Origin: Lacinutrix algicola
Lineage (GTDB): Bacteria; Bacteroidota; Bacteroidia; Flavobacteriales; Flavobacteriaceae
Direction of reading: 5' to 3'
Assembly: GCF_001418085.1 (NCBI RefSeq)
Contig: NZ_LIQH01000022.1
Location: forward strand, 1-64,000
DNA: 64,000 nucleotides
Part shown: piece after piece, positions 8,631-18,166 of the stretch
How the letters are laid out: each line of letters opens with the position of its first letter
Position numbering within the stretch: position 1 is the stretch's first letter
Notes under the pieces: generated by a model
What the model was told of the DNA's origin: nothing
The model's input: only the letters and a program-made list of their open reading frames with translations
Database searches by the model: none
Program-made: the position numbers and the translations under genes

Positions 8631-11036
8631 ATGGATAAAATGATGATTTATTTGCCGATAGTGTTGGCAATATTAGGCTTAATCTATATGGCAATTAAGC
8701 AAAAGTGGGTAATGAAACAAGATGCGGGAGATGGAAAGATGAAAGAAATTTCAGATCACATCTACGAAGGAGCTTTAGCTTTTTTAAATGCAGAATATAG
8801 ATTGCTTACGGTTTTTGTAATTATAGTAAGTGTATTGTTAGCTATAGTGTCATTTGTTGTACCTACAACACATTGGTTAATAGTTGTTGCATTTATATGT
8901 GGTGCAGTATTTTCTGCTTTTGCAGGAAATTTAGGGATGAAAATAGCAACAAAAACCAACGTAAGAACAACGCAGGCAGCAAGAACAAGTTTACCAAAAG
9001 CGTTAAATATTTCTTTTGGAGGTGGAACTGTAATGGGACTTGGAGTTGCTGGACTTGCGGTTTTAGGTTTAACGTTATTTTTTATAGCATTCTTTCAATT
9101 TTTTATGGGTGGTGTTTGGACAAATACAATGGATATGACTATTGTGCTTGAGACTCTAGCAGGTTTTTCTTTAGGAGCAGAGTCTATTGCTTTATTTGCA
9201 CGTGTTGGTGGTGGGATATATACAAAGGCTGCAGATGTTGGAGCCGATTTAGTAGGTAAAGTAGAAGCTGGTATTCCTGAAGACGATCCTAGAAATCCGG
9301 CAACAATTGCCGATAACGTTGGAGATAATGTCGGAGATGTTGCAGGCATGGGAGCCGATTTATTTGGGTCTTACGTAGCAACGGTATTAGCGGCAATGGT
9401 TCTTGGTAATTATGTTATTAAAGATATGGGTGGAAATATTGGTGAAGCCTTTGGAGGAATTGGTCCTATCTTATTACCAATGTCTATTGCTGGTGTGGGA
9501 ATAATTATTTCCATTATTGGTACTATGTTGGTAAAGATAAATAGTAATGAAGCTAAAGAGTCTCAAGTAATGGGAGCACTTAATAAAGGAAACTGGACGT
9601 CTATTATTCTAGTAGCTATTGCTTGTTTTGGTTTATGTAAATGGATGTTACCAGAAACTATGCAAATGAGTTTCTTTGGAGAGGGATTAATTGAGATTTC
9701 TTCAATGCGAGTATTTTATGCCACACTTGTAGGTTTAATTGTTGGAGCAGTTATTTCGGGTGTTACAGAATATTATACGGGATTAGGGAAAAAGCCAATA
9801 TTAAAAATAGTACAACAATCGTCTACAGGAGCAGGAACAAATATTATAGCAGGTTTAGCAACAGGAATGATTTCTACATTCCCATCGGTCTTATTATTTG
9901 CTGGTGCAATATGGGCATCTTATGCCTTCGCAGGATTTTATGGAGTTGCGTTAGCAGCTTCTGCAATGATGGCTACAACAGCTATGCAATTAGCTATTGA
10001 TGCTTTTGGACCGATAGCAGATAATGCAGGCGGTATTGCCGAAATGAGCGAACAAGAACCAATTGTAAGAGAGCGTACAGATATTTTAGATGCAGTTGGC
10101 AATACAACTGCGGCAACAGGAAAAGGTTTTGCAATTGCTTCGGCAGCATTAACATCTTTAGCTTTATTTGCTGCCTATGTAACCTTTACAGGAATCGATG
10201 GTATTAATATTTTTAAAGCGCCAGTTTTAGCAATGTTATTTGTTGGAGGAATGGTGCCAGTGGTGTTTTCTGCTTTAGCAATGAATGCAGTTGGAAAAGC
10301 GGCCATGGAAATGGTAGAAGAAGTAAGAAGACAATTTAAAGAGATTCCGGGAATTATGGAAGGTACAGGAAAGCCAGAATACGATAAGTGTGTTGCTATT
10401 TCTACAAAAGCATCTTTAAAAGAAATGATGTTACCAGGTTTATTAACTATTGGTTTTCCGTTAGTAATCGCTTTTGTTCCTATGATTTTTGGAATGAATA
10501 ATATGGCTATAGCCGAAATGCTTGGTGGTTATATGGCTGGAGTTACAGTATCTGGAGTATTATGGGCAATCTTTCAAAATAATGCTGGTGGTGCTTGGGA
10601 TAACGCCAAGAAATCTTTTGAAGCAGGAGTAGAGATTAATGGAGTGATGACGTTCAAAGGATCGGAAGCTCATAAAGCAGCCGTAACCGGTGATACTGTT
10701 GGAGATCCGTTTAAGGATACATCAGGCCCATCAATGAATATTTTAATTAAGTTAACCTGTTTAATAGGTTTAGTAATTGCTCCAATTTTAGGAGGACATA
10801 CCGAAGACGGTATGGCAATGAATATTTCTAATGTTGAAATAGTGAATGAGCTTTCTGTAGGAACAGAGACTGATGGTACTTTAATAGAAGGAACGGCAAA
10901 ATCTATAGTAACATCCACTGTGATTGAAAATGGAAAAATAAAAATAACTAAGAAAACTTTTGAAGGGAGTTTAGATAAGGTTAATACAGAAACAAAAGAG
11001 TATGCTGAATCTCTTAAAGCAAAGAATAGAAGCTAG
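8631..11036 (+). CDS. hppA: Ion-pumping membrane pyrophosphatase, K+-dependent type
   Basis: An 801-residue integral membrane protein with about 16 helices that couples pyrophosphate hydrolysis to cation export. The signatures are all present: [20 protein letters not shown] (residues 193-212), [20 protein letters not shown] (217-236) and [11 protein letters not shown] near the C-terminus. Ala494 in [10 protein letters not shown] and Gly497 mark the K+-dependent class (K+-independent enzymes have Lys and Thr there). The gate glutamate is absent from both usual helix-6 positions (Gly246 and Ala250); instead Glu184 sits in the preceding helix (LGAESIALF), as I recall for the Flavobacterium johnsoniae-type H+-pumping enzymes. 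The C-terminal tail of about 70 residues after the last helix is unusual and hydrophilic. It is a single-gene unit with its own terminator. Confidence 0.95.
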   Translation: MDKMMIYLPIVLAILGLIYMAIKQKWVMKQDAGDGKMKEISDHIYEGALAFLNAEYRLLTVFVIIVSVLLAIVSFVVPTTHWLIVVAFICGAVFSAFAGNLGMKIATKTNVRTTQAARTSLPKALNISFGGGTVMGLGVAGLAVLGLTLFFIAFFQFFMGGVWTNTMDMTIVLETLAGFSLGAESIALFARVGGGIYTKAADVGADLVGKVEAGIPEDDPRNPATIADNVGDNVGDVAGMGADLFGSYVATVLAAMVLGNYVIKDMGGNIGEAFGGIGPILLPMSIAGVGIIISIIGTMLVKINSNEAKESQVMGALNKGNWTSIILVAIACFGLCKWMLPETMQMSFFGEGLIEISSMRVFYATLVGLIVGAVISGVTEYYTGLGKKPILKIVQQSSTGAGTNIIAGLATGMISTFPSVLLFAGAIWASYAFAGFYGVALAASAMMATTAMQLAIDAFGPIADNAGGIAEMSEQEPIVRERTDILDAVGNTTAATGKGFAIASAALTSLALFAAYVTFTGIDGINIFKAPVLAMLFVGGMVPVVFSALAMNAVGKAAMEMVEEVRRQFKEIPGIMEGTGKPEYDKCVAISTKASLKEMMLPGLLTIGFPLVIAFVPMIFGMNNMAIAEMLGGYMAGVTVSGVLWAIFQNNAGGAWDNAKKSFEAGVEINGVMTFKGSEAHKAAVTGDTVGDPFKDTSGPSMNILIKLTCLIGLVIAPILGGHTEDGMAMNISNVEIVNELSVGTETDGTLIEGTAKSIVTSTVIENGKIKITKKTFEGSLDKVNTETKEYAESLKAKNRS

Positions 11037-11066
11037 AAAAAAAATATTGAAGCTGTAAATTTAAAG

Positions 11067-11093
11067 CTGCTAATTTGATTAGCAGTTTTTTTT
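11067..11093 (+). terminator. Rho-independent terminator of hppA
   Basis: The 8-bp stem CTGCTAAT/ATTAGCAG with a three-base loop is followed by eight T residues. Confidence 0.9.
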
Positions 11094-11109
11094 GTGCTTA
11101 ATTTGAAGT

Positions 11110-12117
11110 ATGAGTTGGTTGAAAAAAGATCCGTTACAAATTATTGCATTCCAGAGTTATGGAACAGATACGCATTTCTATTTAAGAGGAAGAACCTTGC
11201 AAGACGAGTCTATAGATTTAGATCAACAAGGTTTTTTTAGGTTGTTAATTAATAGTTGGAAACGCCTTGAAAGTGACGAAGTAAAACATGTTGGTATTAA
11301 TATAAAGTTGCCAAATGGAAAAATATTAAAAGCAGAAAGCGATGATCATGGTTATTTTAAGGTTGAAGCAACTTTAAAAGGTTTAAAAGATTTGGTTAAT
11401 GTTGAAGGTTGGCTAGCCTGCGAAGTTTCATATAACAATACTAATATTAAAAGGAACATACAAAATAATAACAGTTTTCCTGCCGAAATTTTAATACCTT
11501 CTATTAAAACAGAATTTGGTGTAGCAAGTGATATTGATGATACTATTTTACATACAGGAGTCGTATCTACATTAAAATGGCGAGTATTGTATAATACTAT
11601 ATTTAAATCTGCAAAAATGCGTTTGCCTTTAGAAGGTACGGCGGAGTTTTATCATTTATTACATCGCGGAAAATCTGGTAAGAATGCAAATCCTATATTT
11701 TATGTAAGCCATAGTCCATGGAATTTGTATCGCTATTTAGAGTTGTTTTTAAGACAAAATAATTTTCCTAAAGGACCTATTTTATTGAGGAGTTTTAGTG
11801 ACATGTTAAAGAAAAAGACTCCCAATAAAAAGCCACAGAAGCAAAAAGAAATTTTAAATTTACTTAAAACATATCCAGATTTGCCTTTTATTTTAATTGG
11901 TGATAGTGGTGAGCACGATGTAGATATTTATATTGAAATTGCTGCCCAGTTTCCAGATCGTATTAAAGCTATTTATTTACGTAGCGTAAAGCATAAAAAG
12001 AAAATACTACGTGTAAAAGGTTTGCTTGAGAGTTATAAAACAACACCGGCGTTATTGGTAGAGAGTAGTGCGCAGGCTATTGCTCATGCGCGTGAAAATG
12101 GATTTATAGAGCGCTAA
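11110..12117 (+). CDS. App1-like phosphatidate phosphatase domain protein (DUF2183)
   Basis: At 335 residues with no signal peptide, it carries the HAD-type motif ASDIDDTIL (D-x-D-D-T, about residues 138-146) and, near the C-terminus, GDSGEHDVDIY, both characteristic of the DUF2183/App1 catalytic domain; the yeast App1 protein is a phosphatidate phosphatase. The segment FYVSHSPWNLYRYLELFL is also typical. The N-terminal part (1-130) is a beta-rich domain often seen in this family. It starts 17 bases after the hppA terminator and is followed after 3 bases by a small membrane-protein gene. Role in lipid metabolism is inferred. Confidence 0.85.
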   Translation: MSWLKKDPLQIIAFQSYGTDTHFYLRGRTLQDESIDLDQQGFFRLLINSWKRLESDEVKHVGINIKLPNGKILKAESDDHGYFKVEATLKGLKDLVNVEGWLACEVSYNNTNIKRNIQNNNSFPAEILIPSIKTEFGVASDIDDTILHTGVVSTLKWRVLYNTIFKSAKMRLPLEGTAEFYHLLHRGKSGKNANPIFYVSHSPWNLYRYLELFLRQNNFPKGPILLRSFSDMLKKKTPNKKPQKQKEILNLLKTYPDLPFILIGDSGEHDVDIYIEIAAQFPDRIKAIYLRSVKHKKKILRVKGLLESYKTTPALLVESSAQAIAHARENGFIER

Positions 12118-12120
12118 CTC

Positions 12121-12312
12121 ATGGAAAGTACTACTATACTTTTAATTTACTGTGTTATCCAATTGTTCTATTCGTTTTATGGAATAACGAGGGCTTATAA
12201 CTCGTATAAGCACTCTCCAGATTATACTTCAATTAGTGTTTTTTACAGTAAAATTGCAGGTATTATTCTTTCGGTTATCCTTTTGGTGTTATCCTTTACA
12301 GGAGTAATTTGA
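12121..12312 (+). CDS. Small two-helix membrane protein
   Basis: A 63-residue protein with two hydrophobic segments (about residues 5-24 and 44-62) separated by a short polar loop (TRAYNSYKHSPDYTS). It starts three bases after the stop of the App1-like gene, which strongly suggests co-transcription. I do not recognise a family. Its position makes a membrane partner for the lipid phosphatase conceivable, but nothing in the sequence proves that. Confidence 0.6.
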   Translation: MESTTILLIYCVIQLFYSFYGITRAYNSYKHSPDYTSISVFYSKIAGIILSVILLVLSFTGVI

Positions 12313-12337
12313 GTTTTTTTTGTTTTTTCCGAGTGAG

Positions 12338-12423
12338 ACGTTAGCGATAGTAGCGGCATCCTTTTTTGTGTGCGCTTATGCGCAAAAAAGATATAGTGGA
12401 TAGCGCGACCCTTGTGGTAACGC
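12338..12423. repeat. Palindromic intergenic element, copy 1, probable two-way terminator
   Basis: Lies between two convergent genes. It contains the hairpin TGCGC-TTAT-GCGCA flanked by CTTTTT and AAAAAG, so it can terminate transcription from either side. Near its ends are ACGTTAGCGAT (12338-12348) and TAACGC (12418-12423), and it contains AGTAGCGGCATCC and TAGTGGATAGCGCGAC, blocks that recur in altered form in the element at 31110-31280. It looks like a member of a family of dispersed flavobacterial intergenic repeats. Confidence 0.6.
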
Positions 12424-12445
12424 AAAAAAAAAACTAATTATTGAT

Positions 12446-13060
12446 TTAAAATAAACCGTTTATCTCGGCGTCTATTTTATTGAGTATAAATCCTAGGTCT
12501 TCTGGATTGTCAACAAAATCAAGATTATCTACATCTATAATTAATAAGTTTCCTTTATCGTAACCTGTTATCCAAGCTTCATAACGCTCGTTAAGTCTGC
12601 TTAAATAATCAATACTAATAGAGTTTTCGTAATCACGTCCTCTTTTATGGATTTGAGAAACCAAATTAGAGATTGAGCTACGTAAATAAATTAATAAATC
12701 TGGACCTTGCACAAAGCTTTCCATAAGTTCGAAAAGTGAAGAGTAGTTCTCGAAATCACGATTAGTCATCAATCCCATAGCATGAAGGTTTGGTGCAAAA
12801 ATATGCGCATCTTCATAAATAGTACGGTCTTGAATAATGTCTTTACCGCTTTCGCGAATTTGCCCTACTTGACGAAAACGACTGTTTAAAAAGTAAACTT
12901 GTAAATTAAAACTCCAGCGTTCCATCTGGTTATAGAAATCATCTAAATAAGGATTATCTACAACGTCTTCTAATTGTGCTTCCCAATTATAGTGTTTGGC
13001 AAGTAATTTTGTGAGCGTAGTTTTTCCAGCTCCAATGTTTCCGGCAATGGCAACGTGCAT
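12446..13060 (-). CDS. Deoxynucleoside kinase
   Basis: A 204-residue P-loop kinase. GNIGAGKT (residues 7-14) is the phosphate-binding loop, DRT-x-YED (about 77-83) the catalytic base region, and RGRDYE (about 138-143) the LID arginines. This is the deoxyadenosine/deoxyguanosine kinase-like family, which salvages deoxynucleosides to monophosphates in the cytoplasm using ATP. The length is normal for the family. The upstream secreted-protein gene ends one base before this start codon, so the two are probably one transcript, though no functional link is obvious. Confidence 0.9.
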   Translation of the reverse strand: MHVAIAGNIGAGKTTLTKLLAKHYNWEAQLEDVVDNPYLDDFYNQMERWSFNLQVYFLNSRFRQVGQIRESGKDIIQDRTIYEDAHIFAPNLHAMGLMTNRDFENYSSLFELMESFVQGPDLLIYLRSSISNLVSQIHKRGRDYENSISIDYLSRLNERYEAWITGYDKGNLLIIDVDNLDFVDNPEDLGFILNKIDAEINGLF

Positions 13061-13061
13061 A

Positions 13062-13841
13062 TTATTTTAATTTAAGTTGGTAGCGATAAAGCTCTTTATC
13101 GGTGTAAATATACACGATTTGATTGGTTACAAAAAACTGACTTATTAACAAATTTGTAATGTTAAGAGGTTTAGTTGTTTCTGTGTTTTTATCAATGTAG
13201 AATAGTGTATTGTCTTTTTTTAATATTATATTTTCGTTACTTTCTTTAATGTTTGTGTAACCTGTGTTTTGTGTTTTAGATATTAAGCTTCCAAAATAAT
13301 TATACTCGTAAATGTAGTTTTTGGTCAATAGCCAACATGAATTATAGTTGCTAGCTATATCTAGTATGTTGCTTTCTGTTGGTAGTGTTTTGGCACGAAT
13401 GGTTTTTGTTTTATAATCGTACAATTCCAATTGCATTAAATCTTGATTAAAAACCCAAATAGTGTTGTCACTTCCTGTAGAAATATGTGATACATTTTTG
13501 TATGGTTTAGTCTGGTTGAAGTCTATTTTATAAATCTCGGCTAAACGATTGTCTAATATTGTAACAGTATTAAATGCTTTGTAAAAAACATTTATTTTAA
13601 GAGGATTAAAGTTGCTTGCAGATGTAATTGTGCCTAAATGTACGTTGCTATACTTAAGTAATTTGTCTTCTTGCTTCTTTATTAAGGTGTTATTTAAGGT
13701 GTAGAAGGTAGTCCCAAAATTATCTATACCAATAACAGAGTCCGCATTAAAGTTGGTTTTACTTGTAAGTTCTGCCTTAATTTTATCTTGAGCAAAAGCA
13801 GAATAGGTAAGTATTAAAAATATATAAAGTAGCTTTTTCAT
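13062..13841 (-). CDS. Secreted protein of unknown function, propeller-like
   Basis: The start at 13841 gives a textbook signal peptide (MKKLLYIFLILTYSAFAQ); a longer frame from 13889 would add 16 residues in front of it and is unlikely. The mature part of about 240 residues has repeated short beta strands with patterns such as GSDNTIWVFNQD and NSCWLLTKNYIYEYNYFG, suggesting a beta-propeller-like fold. I do not recognise a specific family. The stop codon lies one base from the kinase start codon, so they form a transcription pair. Confidence 0.75.
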   Translation of the reverse strand: MKKLLYIFLILTYSAFAQDKIKAELTSKTNFNADSVIGIDNFGTTFYTLNNTLIKKQEDKLLKYSNVHLGTITSASNFNPLKINVFYKAFNTVTILDNRLAEIYKIDFNQTKPYKNVSHISTGSDNTIWVFNQDLMQLELYDYKTKTIRAKTLPTESNILDIASNYNSCWLLTKNYIYEYNYFGSLISKTQNTGYTNIKESNENIILKKDNTLFYIDKNTETTKPLNITNLLISQFFVTNQIVYIYTDKELYRYQLKLK

Positions 13842-13967
13842 TGAGAATTGAAAAGTACAAAAATTGAACCACTTTTTATAAGAAACCACAACTTAGAAAT
13901 ATTAGTGTTGTGGCAGTTAATTTTTTTAAGAAAGTTTTAACATATCCAGGTTAAACATTTTTTGTTT

Positions 13968-14000
13968 TTGATCGTCTAACAGTAGTTAACTGTAATTTTA
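13968..14000 (+). promoter_or_regulatory. Candidate promoter of the GLPGLI gene
   Basis: TTG at 13968-13970, a 22-base gap and TAATTTTA at 13993-14000 match the Bacteroidota promoter with one mismatch in the -7 box. The start codon is 24 bases downstream. Confidence 0.45.
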
Positions 14001-14024
14001 CAAAACCAATTAAGAAACAATATT

Positions 14025-14987
14025 ATGAAATTAAAAGCATTACTAATCTGCATTACGTTATTCTCGGCTTCATTTTTGTCTGCGCAAGATGATTTTCAAG
14101 GAGTAGCAACTTACATGTCTAAAACAACAATGGATATGGACGGTTTTGGAGGAAAGGATATGAGTCCGGAAAGAAAAAAAATAATAGCAGAAAGAATGAA
14201 AGGTATGTTAGAAAAAACATATGTTTTAACATTCAACAAAACAGAGTCTAGTTATAAAGAAGACGAGAAGTTAGATGCTCCTGGTTCTGGAGGAGGCTTT
14301 AGAGGTATGATGAGTAGTTTTACTGCTGGTGCACAATACAAAAATATTAAAGATGGACAGTTAATTCAAGATCAAGAGTTTTTTGGAAAGCAGTTTCTTA
14401 TTAAGGATGATTTAGAGAAGTTAGAGTGGAAAATGACAGGTGAAACCAAGCAAATTGGTAAGTACATGGCAATGAAAGCTGTTGCAACTAAAAAAGTTGA
14501 TGAAATGGATTTTTCTAAAATGAGAAGAAATCCTCGTGATGATGATAAAAAGAAAGAAGAAAAAGCTGCAAAAGGAGATAGAACTGTTAGTGCTTTTGGA
14601 AAAGGAGAAGCTAAAGAAGGAGAGAAGGCAAATGATTCTTCTGTAGTAGCATCGACTGAAGGAAAGTCAACAGATATTATGGATGAAATCGATATTCCAA
14701 AAGAAGAAGAAGTTGTTGCTTGGTATACAATGCAAATTCCTGTAAATAATGGTCCTGGAGATTTTTGGGGTTTACCAGGTTTAATTCTTGAAATCAATTC
14801 TGGGAGAACAACTATTTTATGTTCTAAAATAGTAATGAATCCTTCAGAAAAGCAAGAGATTAAAAAGCCTTCAAAAGGAAAAGAGGTTACTAAAGCCGAA
14901 TATAACGACATCGTTAAAAAGAAAATGGAAGAGATGAGAGAAATGTACGGAGGAGGAAATCGCGGTGGTCGTGGTGGAAGACGTTAA
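14025..14987 (+). CDS. GLPGLI family secreted protein
   Basis: A 320-residue secreted protein of the Bacteroidota GLPGLI family (TIGR01200). A signal peptide ends at FLSAQ (about residue 21). The naming motif appears as GDFWGLPGLILEINSG (about residues 245-260). The C-terminus is very Gly/Arg-rich (GGGNRGGRGGRR) and the middle is a charged, probably disordered linker. Members are usually followed by an outer-membrane barrel with a carboxypeptidase regulatory domain, exactly as here. The family's biochemical role is unknown; context suggests cell-envelope work with its partner. Confidence 0.88.
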   Translation: MKLKALLICITLFSASFLSAQDDFQGVATYMSKTTMDMDGFGGKDMSPERKKIIAERMKGMLEKTYVLTFNKTESSYKEDEKLDAPGSGGGFRGMMSSFTAGAQYKNIKDGQLIQDQEFFGKQFLIKDDLEKLEWKMTGETKQIGKYMAMKAVATKKVDEMDFSKMRRNPRDDDKKKEEKAAKGDRTVSAFGKGEAKEGEKANDSSVVASTEGKSTDIMDEIDIPKEEEVVAWYTMQIPVNNGPGDFWGLPGLILEINSGRTTILCSKIVMNPSEKQEIKKPSKGKEVTKAEYNDIVKKKMEEMREMYGGGNRGGRGGRR

Positions 14988-15103
14988 TCTCTAATAAAAG
15001 GATAACCCAACTCAATATATAAAAGCGAACATAAAGTTATTTTTACTAAGATTACAGTAAAAGTAACTAGAGATTGATTGTTTTAAAAACCATAAAAAAA
15101 TAG

Positions 15104-17815
15104 ATGAAACACTTTTTTACACTGTTACTTTTAATAGTAACAAGCACAACTATTGCCCAAGTTAAATTTGAAGGTATAGTAAAAGATACCGAAGGAGAGC
15201 TTTTGGAGTTTGCAAATGTTATAGCTATAAATAAAGAATCTAAAGTATTAGAGTCTTACGCTGTAACCAACGATGCTGGTAAGTATAAGCTTAATTTAGG
15301 TAAAAACACCACTTATAAAATACAGGTAAGTTATATTGGTTTTACTACCAAAGAAATGGAAATTACCACAACTGAGGAAGCTATAACAAAAGATTTTAGT
15401 TTAGTAGTAGATAATACGCTTGAAGAAGTAGAGTTGGTTTACGAAATGCCAGTTACTATTAAAGGAGATACTATTGTTTATAATGCAGATTCTTTTAAAA
15501 ATGGTACAGAGCGAAAGCTAGAAGATGTATTGAAAAAACTTCCAGGAGTTGAGATTAATGCAGATGGGCAAATAGAGGTAGAAGGTAAGGTTGTAAATAA
15601 GTTAATGATTGAAGGAAAAGATTTCTTCGATGGAGATTCTAAATTAGCAACTAAAAACATTCCAGCAGACGCTATTGATAAAGTTCAGGTTTTAAAGAAT
15701 TTTTCTAACGTTGGACAGTTAAGTGGTGTGCAAAACAACCAAGATAATGTTGCTATTAATATTAAGCTTAAAGATGGTAAAAAGAACTTTTGGTTTGGTA
15801 CAGTAACAGCAGGAAGTGGTAATTCTGACGATGAAGGATTATACTTAGCGCAGCCTAAATTGTTTTATTATAGCCCTACTAAAAGTATCAACTTTATTGG
15901 AGATTTAAATAATATTGGAGAATTAGCATTCTCACGTAAAGATTTTAGAAATTTTAGTGGAGGTTTTAGTGCTCCAAGTCAGCAAAGTGGGACAAGTATA
16001 AATATTGGAGATGGTGGATTAAACTTTTCTAATCTTCAAAATGATAAGGCTAAGGATATAAATACCAAATTTGGAGCAGTAAACTTTAATGTGTCTCCAA
16101 ATGAGGCTTTAGATATTGGTGGTTTTGCTATTTTTACGAGTAGTAGAATTGAGTTACAAGAAAACCAAAGTGTAGAGTATACAGATGAAGCTTTAGGTAT
16201 ACCAGATGAAACTACAGCAAGTAACACAAGACAAAGTAGTGATGCTGGTTTATTAAAGTTTAAAGCTAAATATAAGCCTAATGGTAATAATCAATTAGAT
16301 TATGATGTTTTAGCTAAATTAACAAAAGAAGAACAAAACCAGAGTTTCTTTTCATCGGTTATTGGTGATATTGGACAGGTTGAAAACTCTAAGCCTTTTA
16401 ATTTAACTCAAAGTTTAAAATATTATTACACTTTAGATGAGAAGAATATTTTTGCCTTTGAGGCTTTACATGAAATTTCAGACGAAGATCCTTTCTATAA
16501 TGCAATATTAGAAGATAAAACAAATTATGGTAATACAGCAGCTGCTCTTGGTTTAGACGAAGATCAATTCAACTATAATATTGGTCAAGATAAAAGAGTA
16601 AAATCTAATCAATTGGATGCAAAGCTGGATTATTGGAATGTGTTAACGCCTAAAAGTAATATCAACTTTACATTAGGAACTATTTTAAGTAAGCAAAACT
16701 TTAATACTGATATTTTCCAGTTTTTAAATGATGGTTCTCAATTTAATACAACAGCAACTATTAATAATGGGTTAGATACTAACGATACAGAATATAACTT
16801 TAGTGATGTTTATTTAGGAGCTCATTATCGTTTTAAAACTGGGATTTTTACTTTTACACCAGGTGTTTCTGCACATGCTTATGGATCTAATAATGATCAA
16901 TATGGTACTGAAATAAAAGATAACTTTTTTAGATTATTACCAGATTTCAATATGATAATTCAACTTAAAAAGAGTGAAAATATCCAGTTAAACTACCGTA
17001 TGCAAACCACATTTACAGATGTTACTAATTTGGCACGTGGTTTGGTATTGAATAATTATAACTCATTATACTCTGGAAATCCAGAGTTAGAAAGTGCAAC
17101 TGCGCATAACCTAAGCTTAAATTACTTTAGCTTTAATATGTTTAATTATACTAATGTTTTTGGAAGAATATCTTATACTAAAAACATAGATGGTATTAGA
17201 GGAGCTTCTTCTTTTCAGCCAGGAAGTGTTGTGAATGTAGGGTCATCTATAAATTCAGAATTTGCAGACGAAAGTGTTTCTGCATTTGGTAGGTTTCAGC
17301 GTTCTTTCGGGAAGTTAAAAGCTTCTATAAACGGTAATTTTAACTATTCTAAGTTTAACCAGTTAATTAATGATAATGTGTCTACTAACGAGAGTTATAC
17401 TCAAACTTATAGAGCTGGTTTAAGTTCTAATTTTAGAGATGCTCCTAATTTCGATTTTAGTTACGGGTATACAATTAACGATAACGATCAAGGATCAACA
17501 AGATCAAAGTTCTATACACATTCTCCTTCTGTAAGTTTCGATGCTTTACTGCTTAAGAGTTTTACTTTTAAAACAGATTATACGTACAACGATTTTAGAA
17601 ATGAAGATGTATCTCTTAATACTTACGATTTTTGGAATGCTTCTTTATCTTATAGAAAAGATGAAGACAGTAAGTTTGAATACGAAGTTAAAGCAACAAA
17701 CTTGTTGGATACTAATTCTCAAAATAATACTAGCACAGGTTCTTTTTCTGTAAGTGCAACAGAATACTTTATACAACCTAGGTTTTTAACTTTTAGAATT
17801 ATTTATAGTTTATAA
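15104..17815 (+). CDS. TonB-receptor-like outer membrane beta-barrel protein
   Basis: A 903-residue outer-membrane protein. A signal peptide (ending TTIAQ) is followed by a carboxypeptidase regulatory-like domain (about residues 20-105), a plug-like region (110-235, with KLPGVEINADGQIEVEGK) and a long beta-barrel rich in alternating aromatic and polar strands to the last residue Leu. This is the OMP_b-brl_3-type architecture paired with GLPGLI proteins. No strong TonB box is visible, so transport through TonB is not assured. It lies 116 bases after the GLPGLI gene and is probably co-transcribed with it; a terminator follows. Confidence 0.88.
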   Translation: MKHFFTLLLLIVTSTTIAQVKFEGIVKDTEGELLEFANVIAINKESKVLESYAVTNDAGKYKLNLGKNTTYKIQVSYIGFTTKEMEITTTEEAITKDFSLVVDNTLEEVELVYEMPVTIKGDTIVYNADSFKNGTERKLEDVLKKLPGVEINADGQIEVEGKVVNKLMIEGKDFFDGDSKLATKNIPADAIDKVQVLKNFSNVGQLSGVQNNQDNVAINIKLKDGKKNFWFGTVTAGSGNSDDEGLYLAQPKLFYYSPTKSINFIGDLNNIGELAFSRKDFRNFSGGFSAPSQQSGTSINIGDGGLNFSNLQNDKAKDINTKFGAVNFNVSPNEALDIGGFAIFTSSRIELQENQSVEYTDEALGIPDETTASNTRQSSDAGLLKFKAKYKPNGNNQLDYDVLAKLTKEEQNQSFFSSVIGDIGQVENSKPFNLTQSLKYYYTLDEKNIFAFEALHEISDEDPFYNAILEDKTNYGNTAAALGLDEDQFNYNIGQDKRVKSNQLDAKLDYWNVLTPKSNINFTLGTILSKQNFNTDIFQFLNDGSQFNTTATINNGLDTNDTEYNFSDVYLGAHYRFKTGIFTFTPGVSAHAYGSNNDQYGTEIKDNFFRLLPDFNMIIQLKKSENIQLNYRMQTTFTDVTNLARGLVLNNYNSLYSGNPELESATAHNLSLNYFSFNMFNYTNVFGRISYTKNIDGIRGASSFQPGSVVNVGSSINSEFADESVSAFGRFQRSFGKLKASINGNFNYSKFNQLINDNVSTNESYTQTYRAGLSSNFRDAPNFDFSYGYTINDNDQGSTRSKFYTHSPSVSFDALLLKSFTFKTDYTYNDFRNEDVSLNTYDFWNASLSYRKDEDSKFEYEVKATNLLDTNSQNNTSTGSFSVSATEYFIQPRFLTFRIIYSL

Positions 17816-17834
17816 ATAGTTAACGTGTTAAGAT

Positions 17835-17866
17835 AAAGCGAGTTAATTTTTAACTCGCTTTTTTTT
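17835..17866 (+). terminator. Rho-independent terminator of the barrel gene
   Basis: A 12-bp perfect stem AAAGCGAGTTAA/TTAACTCGCTTT with a three-base loop is followed by T residues. Confidence 0.92.
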
Positions 17867-17877
17867 GTAAAAAAAGT

Positions 17878-17907
17878 TTGTTAAGTAATAAAACTATAAT
17901 ATATTTG
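17878..17907 (+). promoter_or_regulatory. Promoter of tRNA-Tyr
   Basis: TTG at 17878-17880, a 19-base spacer and TATATTTG at 17900-17907 match the flavobacterial promoter. The following CCATCGG and the 12-base distance to the tRNA are the same as at tRNA-Gly. Confidence 0.7.
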
Positions 17908-17918
17908 CCATCGGTTTT

Positions 17919-18000
<82 letters not shown>

Positions 18001-18010
18001 CACAAATTAG

Positions 18011-18042
18011 AAAAGTCTGTACATATGTACAGACTTTTTTTA
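18011..18042 (+). terminator. Terminator of tRNA-Tyr
   Basis: A perfect 28-base palindrome, AAAAGTCTGTACAT and its reverse complement, is followed by T residues 10 bases after the tRNA. Confidence 0.9.
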
Positions 18043-18116
18043 TTCTATAAACTAAGCACAAGCACTCTCTATTCAAAAAAAACTTCTTAGAGTATCTAGT
18101 CTTGATTAGTTTAAAT

Positions 18117-18147
18117 AAAAAAAGCTCTCGTTTGAGAAGGCTTTTTT
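18117..18147 (-). terminator. Terminator of metK
   Basis: On the minus strand the stem AAAAAAGC/GCTTTTTT and TCTC/GAGA, with a two-base bulge, is followed by T residues 20 bases after the metK stop codon. Confidence 0.8.
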
Positions 18148-18166
18148 ATATTTATGTAGCTGAGAT

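Noticed and set aside
12243-12425. Minus-strand frame of 60 codons
   Set aside because: It overlaps the small membrane-protein gene and the palindromic element; no family features.
14372-14911. Minus-strand frame of 179 codons
   Set aside because: Antisense to the GLPGLI gene, Ser/Phe-rich as expected for a shadow.
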